Shown in pieces: positions 1-5,310 of a stretch of 10,610 bases of DNA (position 1 is its first letter; each line of letters opens with the position of its first letter). The notes beneath the pieces are model-generated. The model saw only the letters and a program-made list of their open reading frames with translations, had not been told where the DNA came from and did not search any database. A program made the translations under genes and the position numbers. Source of the stretch: Blastococcus sp. (lineage in GTDB: Bacteria; Actinomycetota; Actinomycetes; Mycobacteriales; Geodermatophilaceae). The DNA lies in contig JAOPUS010000316.1 of NCBI GenBank assembly GCA_025963345.1, forward strand, positions 1-10,610. Direction: 5' to 3'.

Positions 1-110
1 ACCCCATCCCCCACCCGCGACGCAGGTGGCCGCGGAGGCGTCGTCACGAGACGACACCCGTCCCGGAGCCTAGGGCCGCGTCGCGGCGAAGGCATCCATC
101 GGCACCCGAA

Positions 111-129
111 GGTCCGCCGTCGGCGGATC
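111..129. terminator. Hairpin, possible terminator of a gene outside the window
   Basis: Bases 113-118 (TCCGCC) pair with 122-127 (GGCGGA) across a 3-base loop, and 111-112 extend the stem with a G-C and a G-T pair. No T-run follows on either strand. It may end an upstream transcript whose gene lies left of the window, but this rests on the inverted repeat alone. Confidence 0.3.
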
Positions 130-150
130 CGGTCTCGAGTCGCCGGACTC

Positions 151-172
151 CCTACGGTGCCGTAGGTTACGG
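151..172 (+). promoter_or_regulatory. Candidate TetR-type operator array upstream of the desaturase
   Basis: CCTACGG (151-157) and CCGTAGG (160-166) form a perfect 7-base inverted repeat around TG. A third half-site, TACGG at 168-172, pairs with CCGTA (160-164), so three alternating half-sites (TACGG, CCGTA, TACGG) lie within 20 bases. Short palindromes of this kind are the usual targets of TetR dimers. The site is 72 bases upstream of the TTG start. It contains a -10-like TAGGTT (163-168), with another (TAGCTT, 178-183) just downstream; no convincing -35 is visible. The TetR gene two genes along is the obvious candidate binder, but that pairing is inference. Confidence 0.6.
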
Positions 173-243
173 GGACGTAGCTTCGGTGCACGACGGTCTG
201 CCGACCGCGCGCGGAGCCAGCCCCACACCGCTCAGGAGATCGC

Positions 244-1236
244 TTGTCCGCTCCCGCCCTCACCCGGCCCACGGCCCCGCCCCGCACGGCCGACCCGAAC
301 GCCGGCCTGCCGGCGAATGCACTCGGCAAGGAGAAGGGCGCGCTCGAGCAGATCGTCCTCTACGTGTTCGTCGTGGTGCCCTTCCTCGCGCTCGCCGCGG
401 TCGTGCCGGCCGTCTGGGGCTGGGGGCTGTCCTGGCTGGACGTCGGCCTCGCGGTCGGCTTCTACTTCCTGACCCTGCTCGGGGTCACCGTCGGCTACCA
501 CCGGTACTTCACCCACGGGTCGTTCAAGGCCACCCGGCCGCTGCGGCTGGCACTCGCCGCCATCGGCTGCATGGCGATCCAGGGTCCGGTCGTGCAGTGG
601 GTCGCCGACCACCGCCGACACCACGCCTTCTCCGACCGCGAGGGCGACCCGCACTCGCCGTGGCGCTACGGCGACGACGCCGGCGCCCTGGTCAAGGGCA
701 TGTTCCACGCGCACCTCGGCTGGCTGTTCGACCGCCGGCAGACCAACGCCGAGCGCTACGCCCCCGACCTGCTGAAGGACAAGGGTCTGCTCATCACGAG
801 CCGGCTGTTCAGCTTCTGGGCCTTCCTGAGCTTCGCGCTGCCGGCCGTCATCGGCGGCTTGGTCACGGGCAGCTGGGCCGGCGCCTGGTCGGCATTCTTC
901 TGGGCCGGTCTCGTCCGGGTCGCGCTCCTGCACCACGTGACGTGGTCGATCAACTCCGTCTGTCACGTCGTCGGCAACCGGCCCTTCGTCTCCCCCGGCC
1001 GCGACCGGGCGACCAACTTCTGGCCGATGGCCATCCTCAGCGGCGGCGAGTCGTGGCACAACCTGCACCACGCGGATCCGACCTGCGCCCGGCACGGCGT
1101 CCTGCGCGGCCAGATCGACATGAGCGCCCGGGTGATCTGGATGTTCGAGAAGCTCGGGTGGGCGCGCGACGTCAAGTGGCCCGACCCGGTCCGGCTGGCG
1201 GCCAAGCGTCGTCTCCCGGTGCCGGCGTCGGTCTGA
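244..1236 (+). CDS. Acyl-CoA (fatty acid) desaturase, delta-9 type, integral membrane
   Basis: A 330-residue membrane di-iron desaturase expected to introduce a cis double bond (probably delta-9) into saturated acyl chains, using O2 and electrons from a redox partner not encoded here. All three histidine boxes are present: HRYFTH (86-91), HRRHH (123-127) and HNLHH (272-276), plus NSVCH (237-241). Hydrophobic stretches lie near 36-58, 66-82, 100-120, 185-208 and 212-230. The family is usually 300-400 residues, so the gene looks intact. The TTG start at 244 is chosen because AGGAG (234-238) precedes it by 5 bases and the N-terminus is the usual short hydrophilic tail. A palindromic operator candidate lies upstream and a TetR gene follows after a hairpin, suggesting control of membrane unsaturation by acyl-CoA supply. 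Substrate and regiospecificity cannot be read from the sequence. Confidence 0.92.
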   Translation: MSAPALTRPTAPPRTADPNAGLPANALGKEKGALEQIVLYVFVVVPFLALAAVVPAVWGWGLSWLDVGLAVGFYFLTLLGVTVGYHRYFTHGSFKATRPLRLALAAIGCMAIQGPVVQWVADHRRHHAFSDREGDPHSPWRYGDDAGALVKGMFHAHLGWLFDRRQTNAERYAPDLLKDKGLLITSRLFSFWAFLSFALPAVIGGLVTGSWAGAWSAFFWAGLVRVALLHHVTWSINSVCHVVGNRPFVSPGRDRATNFWPMAILSGGESWHNLHHADPTCARHGVLRGQIDMSARVIWMFEKLGWARDVKWPDPVRLAAKRRLPVPASV

Positions 1237-1257
1237 GCGACCCCGCACCCGCTTCTC

Positions 1258-1300
1258 CTCCGCCCGGGCGACCTGCACTGCGCAGGCCGGCCGGGCGGAG
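1258..1300 (+). terminator. Nested hairpin between desaturase and TetR genes
   Basis: CTCCGCCCGG (1258-1267) pairs perfectly with CCGGGCGGAG (1291-1300), giving a 10-bp GC stem. The 23-base loop holds a second stem, CCTGC (1272-1276) with GCAGG (1282-1286). It starts 21 bases after the desaturase stop and ends 25 bases before the TetR start. There is no T-run, which is common in actinobacterial terminators. It may end or attenuate the desaturase transcript so that TetR is made at a lower level. Confidence 0.55.
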
Positions 1301-1325
1301 CCGCTTCCAGGGGAGGATGACCACC

Positions 1326-1979
1326 ATGACCAGCAGCGCTTCGCGGCCTCGGGTCCGGATGACCGGCGCCCAGCGCCGCCAGCAGCTGCTGGACATCGGC
1401 CGCGAGCTGTTCGGGCAGAGGGGCTACGAGGCCACCTCCATCGAGGAGATCGCCGCCCGGGCCGACGTCAGCAAGCCGGTGGTCTACGAGCACTTCGGGG
1501 GCAAGGAGGGGCTGTACGCGGTCGTCGTCGACCGGGAGATGCAGCGCCTGCTGGACCGGTTCACCTCCGCGCTCTCAGCGCCCGGCCATCCCCGCGAGAT
1601 GCTCGAGCGGGCCGCCCTCGTGCTGCTGGAGTACATCGAGGACCACACCGACGGCTTCCGCGTCCTGACCCGCGACGCACCGGTGACCAGCGGCGTCGGC
1701 ACGTTCTCCTCGCTGATCGGCGAGGTCGCGCGCAAGGTCGAGCACATCCTCGGCCGCGAGTTCGACTCGCGCGGCTACGACCCCCGGCTCGCCGAGCTCT
1801 ACAGCCAGGCGCTGGTCGGCATGGTCGCTCTCGTCGGACAGTGGTGGCTGGACACGCGCTCGCCGGACAAGCACGAGGTGGCCGCACACCTGGTCAATCT
1901 GGCCTACAACGGCCTCGCGCATCTGGAGCCGGAGCCGAACCTGGTCGACGACCGGGAATTGCCCGCCGCCGAGGCCTGA
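1326..1979 (+). CDS. TetR/AcrR-family transcriptional regulator
   Basis: A 217-residue one-component regulator of typical TetR length. The DNA-binding domain is at about residues 17-62: the first helix around RRQQLLDIGRELFGQRGYEATS, then the helix-turn-helix TSIEEIAARADVSKPVVYEHFGGKE, a near-consensus TetR_N signature. The rest is a helical ligand and dimerisation domain with no ligand-specific motif I can name. ATG at 1326 is preferred because GGGAGG (1311-1316) lies 9 bases ahead; the in-frame ATG at 1317 would abut that site. It lies 89 bases downstream of the desaturase on the same strand, beyond a hairpin, so regulation of the desaturase through the palindrome at 151-172 is plausible. 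Some M. tuberculosis relatives of this gene block also have a TetR gene nearby (Rv1019), so it might instead be that conserved neighbour. Its regulon is not established by the sequence. Confidence 0.9.
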   Translation: MTSSASRPRVRMTGAQRRQQLLDIGRELFGQRGYEATSIEEIAARADVSKPVVYEHFGGKEGLYAVVVDREMQRLLDRFTSALSAPGHPREMLERAALVLLEYIEDHTDGFRVLTRDAPVTSGVGTFSSLIGEVARKVEHILGREFDSRGYDPRLAELYSQALVGMVALVGQWWLDTRSPDKHEVAAHLVNLAYNGLAHLEPEPNLVDDRELPAAEA

Positions 1980-1995
1980 TACGGCCTCCCGTCAG
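1976..1995. terminator. Weak hairpin at convergent gene ends
   Basis: ACGG (1981-1984) pairs with CCGT (1989-1992), extended by CTG/CAG across a 2-base bulge. It spans the 12-base gap between the TetR and ispE stop codons and is the only candidate for a shared bidirectional terminator there. The stem is short, so the two transcripts may overlap. Confidence 0.25.
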
Positions 1996-2909
1996 CCGAC
2001 CAGCCGCGCGCCCGGCACGGGGCCGTGGACGGCGCGCACGGTGCGGAAGATCCCGACACCGGCCAGCTCCGCCGCCAGCCGGATCGCGCGCTGCTCGTCC
2101 TCGGCCAGCGCGGCCACGGTGGGTCCGGAGCCGCTGACCACGGCCGCCAGGGCTCCGGCGTCGGTCGCTGCCCGCAGCGCCCGGCCGAGCTCCGGCCGCA
2201 GGGCGAGCGCGGCCGCCTGCAGGTCGTTGGCGAGCGCCCCGGCCAGCGCCGACGGCGGCCCGCTGCGGAGAGCAGCGATGACCGGGTCGGCGGAGGCCAG
2301 CCCGCTGTCGCCGGGCAGCGTGCCGGTCGCCCGCAGCCGGTCCAGCTCGCCGTAGACGGCGGGAGTCGAGAGGCCCTCCCCCGCGATACCCAGGACCCAG
2401 TCCCAGCGGGTGCGGGCGAGCACCGGCGAGAGCCGCTCGCCGCGGCCGGCGCCCAGTGCGACCCCGCCGAGGAGGCTGAAGGGCACGTCGCTGCCCAGCT
2501 GAGCGGCGAGCAGGTCGAGGTCGCTGCGTGCCGCCCGGGTGCCCCAGAGCGCGTCCAGGGCGACGAGCGCGGCCGCGGCGTCGGCGCTGCCACCGGCCAG
2601 CCCGGCCGCGGCCGGGATGGACTTGGCGATCTCGATCGTGGCGTCGGCGCGCACCCCGGCGTGCTCGGCCAGCAGGTCCGCGGCCCGCCAGACCAGGTTG
2701 CCGCGGTCCGTGGGGACGACATCGGCGTCGACTCCCGTGACGGAGACGGCCAGCCCTTCCCCCGCCCGCACGGTGACCGTGTCGAACAGCGACACCGCGA
2801 AGTAGACCGTCCGCAGCTCATGGAATCCGTCCGGCCGCAGCGGACCTACCGCGAGATGCACGTTGACCTTCGCCGGGGCCCGCGCGACGACCTCGCCGGC
2901 CGGGGTCAC
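1992..2909 (-). CDS. ispE: 4-diphosphocytidyl-2-C-methyl-D-erythritol kinase (IspE)
   Basis: A 305-residue GHMP-family kinase of the MEP (non-mevalonate) isoprenoid pathway; it phosphorylates the 2-hydroxyl of CDP-methylerythritol with ATP in the cytoplasm. Visible motifs: APAKVNVHL at 11-19 with the catalytic-type Lys14, the glycine-rich ATP loop PAAAGLAGGSADAA at 99-112, GSDVPF at 139-144 with the catalytic-type Asp141, and the C-terminal SGSGPT at 259-264. Length matches mycobacterial IspE (about 306). The start is GTG at 2909-2907, which overlaps the rsmA stop as GTGA, implying translational coupling; GGTGGAG lies just upstream inside rsmA. A longer reading to 3035 would run through rsmA and has an Arg/Gly-rich out-of-frame look, so I reject it. 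It is the last gene of the rpfB-rsmA-ispE run, and an IspE after RsmA is a conserved actinobacterial order. Confidence 0.96.
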   Translation of the reverse strand: MTPAGEVVARAPAKVNVHLAVGPLRPDGFHELRTVYFAVSLFDTVTVRAGEGLAVSVTGVDADVVPTDRGNLVWRAADLLAEHAGVRADATIEIAKSIPAAAGLAGGSADAAAALVALDALWGTRAARSDLDLLAAQLGSDVPFSLLGGVALGAGRGERLSPVLARTRWDWVLGIAGEGLSTPAVYGELDRLRATGTLPGDSGLASADPVIAALRSGPPSALAGALANDLQAAALALRPELGRALRAATDAGALAAVVSGSGPTVAALAEDEQRAIRLAAELAGVGIFRTVRAVHGPVPGARLVG

Positions 2910-3772
2910 GGCTCCACCGGGGGCGTCGCGGCCAGCCGGGCGAAGTCGGTGACCGAGAGCTTCTCCCCGCGGGTCGCGGGATCGATCCCGGCCGCCCGCA
3001 GCCGGACCTCGGCTGCGGCGGGGCTGCCGGCCCACTTCGCGAGGGCGGCGCGTAGCCCCTTGCGCCGGGTGGCGAAGGCGGCGTCGATCGCGGCGAAGGT
3101 GGCCCGGCGGTCCCCCGGCGGTGGCGGACGGCGGACCAGCGAGACCAGCCCGGAGTCGACGTTGGGCTCGGGCCAGAAAACCCGCCGGCCGACGTTGCCG
3201 GCCCGGCGCACGTCGCCGTACCAGGCAGCCTTGACCGACGGGACGCCGTACGCCGAGCCTCCGGGCGGTGCGGCCAGCCGCTCGGCGACCTCGGCCTGGA
3301 CGAGCACCAGGGCACGGTCCAGCGTCGGCAGCAGCTCCAGCAGGTTCAGCAGCACCGGGACGGCGATGTTGTAGGGCAGGTTCGCCACCAGCGCGGTCGG
3401 CGGCGGCCCCGGGAGCTCCTGGATGCGGAGGGCGTCGGCCGTCACCACGGTCAGCCGGTCGACCAGATCGGGCCGACGAGCCCCGACCGTGATCGGCAAA
3501 TGGTCGGCCAGGCGCTCGTCGATCTCGACGGCGACGACCTGCGCGACCGCCGGCAGGAGCCCGAGCGTCAGGGATCCCAGCCCCGGGCCTACCTCGAGGA
3601 CGACGTCGTCGGGCCGGAGGTCGGCGGTGCGCACGATCCGCCGGATCGTGTTGGCGTCGTGCAGGAAATTCTGCCCGAGCGTCTTGGTCGGCCGCAGCTC
3701 CAGCTGCTGGGCCAGCTCGCGGATGGCGGCGGGGCCCAGCAGGCCGTCGGACTGCTCGGGTGGAGTGCTCAG
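2906..3772 (-). CDS. rsmA: 16S rRNA (adenine1518-N6/adenine1519-N6) dimethyltransferase (RsmA/KsgA)
   Basis: A 288-residue SAM-dependent methyltransferase that dimethylates two adjacent adenines in the 3'-terminal hairpin of 16S rRNA during 30S maturation. Motifs in order: KTLGQNFL (30-37), the SAM motif EVGPGLGSLT (60-69), AVEID (81-85), catalytic NLPYN (131-135), FWPEPNVDSGLV (199-210) and TRRKGLR (235-241). The body is intact. The start is unclear: between the rpfB stop (3783-3785) and the essential KTLGQNFL motif there is no in-frame ATG, GTG or TTG. I place it at CTG 3772-3770, with GGA (3780-3778) 5 bases upstream. ATC at 3775-3773 is the alternative and could be a mutated ATG. The first in-frame ATG is at 3976, inside rpfB, and would add a Pro/Ser/Thr-rich tail typical of out-of-frame reading. 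It follows rpfB closely and overlaps ispE by 4 bases. Confidence 0.93.
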   Translation of the reverse strand: MSTPPEQSDGLLGPAAIRELAQQLELRPTKTLGQNFLHDANTIRRIVRTADLRPDDVVLEVGPGLGSLTLGLLPAVAQVVAVEIDERLADHLPITVGARRPDLVDRLTVVTADALRIQELPGPPPTALVANLPYNIAVPVLLNLLELLPTLDRALVLVQAEVAERLAAPPGGSAYGVPSVKAAWYGDVRRAGNVGRRVFWPEPNVDSGLVSLVRRPPPPGDRRATFAAIDAAFATRRKGLRAALAKWAGSPAAAEVRLRAAGIDPATRGEKLSVTDFARLAATPPVEP

Positions 3773-3782
3773 GATGTTCCGA

Positions 3783-4880
3783 TCAGTCGAACAGGTGGCG
3801 GCCGCAGCCCCACTGGCCGGCCCCGGCCTTGTTGTACAGCGTCTGGGCCCGGGAGGTCTGCTCGTCGGGCGAGGCGTCGACCGGGTTGCCGGAGCCGCCG
3901 ACGGACCGCCAGGTGCTGAGCGAGAACTGGTAGAGGCCGTAGTAGCCGGCGGGGTTGACCGCCCGGGGGTTTCCACCGGACTCGCACTTCGCGAGCGCGG
4001 CCCAGTTGAGACCGTCGGCAGTCGGAGCGAGCTCGGGGCGCGGCTTGGTGCCGACCATGACCTGCTCGGTGACCGGCGCGACGGTGACGGTCTTCCCCAG
4101 CACCTCGCGGGCTGCCTCCACGCCGTCGACCACCGTGATGCGGTAGCGGGTGACCTGCTGGCCCTCGACGCCGGGAGTGGTGACGGTCCGGTCGCCCTCG
4201 AAGGCGTTGGGATCGGGGGTCTCGACCCGCTCCGCGGGAACGGCGGTGGTCTCGGCGGTCTCGTTGACCTGCACGCGGTAGACCTGCAGCCGCATGCGGT
4301 TCAGCAGGCCCTGGTTCAGGTACAGGCTGGTCGTGTCGGTCTCGCTCAGCGCGACGCCCTGCTCGGCAAGCAGCTCACCCGCGGTGGCGGCGGTCGTCGT
4401 GACCACCCGCTGCTGACCGTCGGAGACGAGGACGATCTCCTTGGGGGTGGTGATCGTCAGCTCCATGCCCCGCAGTGGAAGGCGCTCGCTGCGGCTGGCC
4501 GACAGGACGAGGTCGTCGGCGCGGTAACCCAGCTGGCCCAGCGCCTCGTCGACCGACAGCGCGGTCACGTACACCTGGCGCGAGACGCCGTCCACGGTGA
4601 GCTCGAGCGGCCGCGCGCGGTTGAGGATGACGGTGTCACCGTCGCGGACCGCTTCCGCGGCAGACGGCAGGAGCACGTCGTGCGCAGCGGGCTCCAGACC
4701 CTCGTCGTCCAGCACCTCGGCCACCGTGTCGGCGTAGGTGCCGACATGGCGAACCTGTCCGTCGACGGTGAGCGTCACGGACTTCTGGGCGACGAAGAAG
4801 GCCAGCGTGCCGCCGATGAGGCCCAGCAGGACCACGGCGAACAAACTGAGCTGGAGCGAGCGGCGCACAAACACTTCCAT
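3783..4880 (-). CDS. rpfB: Resuscitation-promoting factor RpfB (peptidoglycan-cleaving, membrane-anchored)
   Basis: A 365-residue extracytoplasmic, lysozyme-fold Rpf protein that cleaves the glycan strand of peptidoglycan and promotes resuscitation and growth of dormant actinobacteria. Layout: N-terminal membrane anchor at 9-30 (no lipobox cysteine), three DUF348 repeats (about 35-87, 91-145, 148-202; note VTLTVDG, LELTVDG, IVLVSDG starts), a G5 domain (about 203-280, ending EQVMVGTK), and the C-terminal Rpf domain (290-365) with LNWAALAKCESGGN. Glu300 is the catalytic-type glutamate; Cys299 and Cys359 can form the conserved disulfide. Length and domain order match M. tuberculosis RpfB (362 residues). 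ATG 4880 lacks a clear ribosome site; GTG 4868 has GGAAG (4878-4874) 5 bases ahead and gives a start at VRRSLQLS, so it is a serious alternative. The gene has its own promoter candidate and a long structured leader. Confidence 0.96.
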   Translation of the reverse strand: MEVFVRRSLQLSLFAVVLLGLIGGTLAFFVAQKSVTLTVDGQVRHVGTYADTVAEVLDDEGLEPAAHDVLLPSAAEAVRDGDTVILNRARPLELTVDGVSRQVYVTALSVDEALGQLGYRADDLVLSASRSERLPLRGMELTITTPKEIVLVSDGQQRVVTTTAATAGELLAEQGVALSETDTTSLYLNQGLLNRMRLQVYRVQVNETAETTAVPAERVETPDPNAFEGDRTVTTPGVEGQQVTRYRITVVDGVEAAREVLGKTVTVAPVTEQVMVGTKPRPELAPTADGLNWAALAKCESGGNPRAVNPAGYYGLYQFSLSTWRSVGGSGNPVDASPDEQTSRAQTLYNKAGAGQWGCGRHLFD

Positions 4881-5026
4881 CGGGTCACAGAACCCGGGCA
4901 GGAGAACTGGCGCGCCGTCCGGAGACGGCCCACCGGTCACGGTCCGGCTCGGACGGCAATCCGGCCCGGAGCGAGGCTCCAGGCCGGTGAACGCCGCCCG
5001 GGTCGGTCTCCACCCCGGCTGTCGGT
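4881..5026 (-). promoter_or_regulatory. Structured 5' leader of rpfB
   Basis: If transcription starts about 7 bases after the -10 at 5033-5038, the leader is about 146 bases. On the + strand it contains an 11-bp stem, CCGGCCCGGAG (4961-4971) with CTCCAGGCCGG (4977-4987), one G-U pair in RNA and a 5-base loop; GCCGTC (4914-4919) with GACGGC (4924-4929), 4-base loop; and CGGGT (4881-4885) with ACCCG (4892-4896) right against the ATG. Published work reports a riboswitch-like control element in the M. tuberculosis rpfB leader, as I recall. I do not find the conserved core of the ydaO/c-di-AMP riboswitch. Whether this leader senses anything is unknown. Confidence 0.45.
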
Positions 5027-5032
5027 CACGAC

Positions 5033-5060
5033 ACGATAACGAACACGGTTCGACTGGCAA
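5033..5060 (-). promoter_or_regulatory. Sigma-70-type promoter candidate for rpfB
   Basis: Read on the - strand, TTGCCA (5060-5055) and TATCGT (5038-5033) are separated by 16 bases, close to TTGACA/TANNNT. This is the only AT-richer patch in the region and it points at rpfB. It could drive rpfB-rsmA-ispE. No transcript evidence is available here. Confidence 0.5.
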
Positions 5061-5070
5061 CTGTGCACAG
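5061..5070. promoter_or_regulatory. Palindrome abutting the rpfB -35
   Basis: CTGTGCACAG is a perfect 10-base palindrome directly adjoining the -35 hexamer. A related CTGTGACAG lies at 5121-5129. Position and symmetry suit an activator or repressor site; the protein is unknown. GTCACAG on the - strand at the second site resembles the published mycobacterial MtrA motif, but the spacing of half-sites is not convincing. Confidence 0.3.
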
Positions 5071-5092
5071 GGAGTGAAACAGAGAGTCTCAA

Positions 5093-5109
5093 GCGCCCAG
5101 AGTGGGCGC
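5093..5109 (-). terminator. Intrinsic-terminator-like hairpin upstream of rpfB promoter
   Basis: GCGCCCA (5093-5099) and TGGGCGC (5103-5109) form a perfect 7-bp stem with a 3-base loop. On the - strand the stem is followed by TTGAGACTCTCTGTTTC, a loosely T-rich tail. It would stop read-through from the upstream membrane-protein gene before the rpfB promoter. Confidence 0.45.
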
Positions 5110-5163
5110 GCCGACACCCTCTGTGACAGCCGTGCCGGGAGGTGCTACCGAGACGCGTGGGAA

Positions 5164-5175
5164 AGTGACGTCACT
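5164..5175. promoter_or_regulatory. 12-base perfect palindrome AGTGACGTCACT
   Basis: The palindrome lies about 105 bases upstream of the rpfB -35. Its half-sites GTGA/TCAC are separated by only CG, too close for a standard Crp site. It could be a GntR- or other-family operator, or chance. Confidence 0.25.
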
Positions 5176-5203
5176 CGCGGTGACGAAGGCCACAGCATCC
5201 GGC

Positions 5204-5302
5204 CCCCTGCAGGGCCCCCGCCGCGAGCCTGCGAGTGACGGGGCCAGGCCCCGTCCGGAGGCTCGCCCCGAGCGTGCGAGGGGTGAGAAGGACGGGGTCC
5301 TT
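5204..5302. repeat. REP-like GC-rich hairpin block
   Basis: GACGGGGCC (5237-5245) and GGCCCCGTC (5247-5255) are perfect 9-base arms. They sit inside outer arms CGAGCCT (5224-5230) and AGGCTCG (5259-5265). A degenerate direct repeat, GAGCNTGCGAG, occurs at 5225-5235 and 5270-5280, and CCCTGCAGGG (5205-5214) is a palindrome beside it. This layering resembles dispersed intergenic repeats of high-GC actinobacteria; copy number elsewhere cannot be judged here. Confidence 0.45.
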
Positions 5303-5303
5303 C
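5287..5303 (-). terminator. Terminator candidate after the seven-TM protein gene
   Basis: GAAGGAC (5287-5293) and GTCCTTC (5297-5303) form a perfect 7-bp stem with a 3-base loop, 7 bases beyond the stop codon at 5311. No clear T-run follows on the - strand. Position makes it the natural end of that gene's transcript. Confidence 0.5.
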
Positions 5304-5310
5304 GACTTCC

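Larger units (their letters stand above)
4881..5310. other. 430-base intergenic region between rpfB and the upstream gene
   Basis: I see no protein-coding gene here; open frames that cross it are extensions or shadows of rpfB and the upstream gene. From left to right it holds the rpfB leader, promoter, palindromes at 5061-5070, 5121-5129 and 5164-5175, a terminator-like hairpin, and a GC-rich hairpin block ending at the upstream gene's stop codon. Confidence 0.7.

Noticed and set aside
186..1979. A 597-codon + strand frame covering the desaturase and ending as the TetR protein
   Set aside because: Its first 380 or so codons are the desaturase gene read in the wrong frame, Arg/Pro/Gly-rich and without domains. 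Only the part from 1326 is real.
4881..5026. A ydaO-type c-di-AMP riboswitch, known upstream of some actinobacterial rpf genes
   Set aside because: I could not find the conserved core segments of that class on the - strand; only unrelated hairpins are present.
3423..5039. A 538-codon + strand frame opposite rsmA and rpfB
   Set aside because: Antisense shadow of two intact conserved genes; composition is typical of wrong-frame reading.
4881..5117. N-terminal extension of RpfB to 5117
   Set aside because: The added 79 residues precede the membrane anchor, would cross the promoter and hairpins, and lack similarity to RpfB N-termini.
5164..5175. A Crp/FNR-type binding site
   Set aside because: The GTGA and TCAC halves are 2 bases apart, not about 6, so the geometry is wrong.
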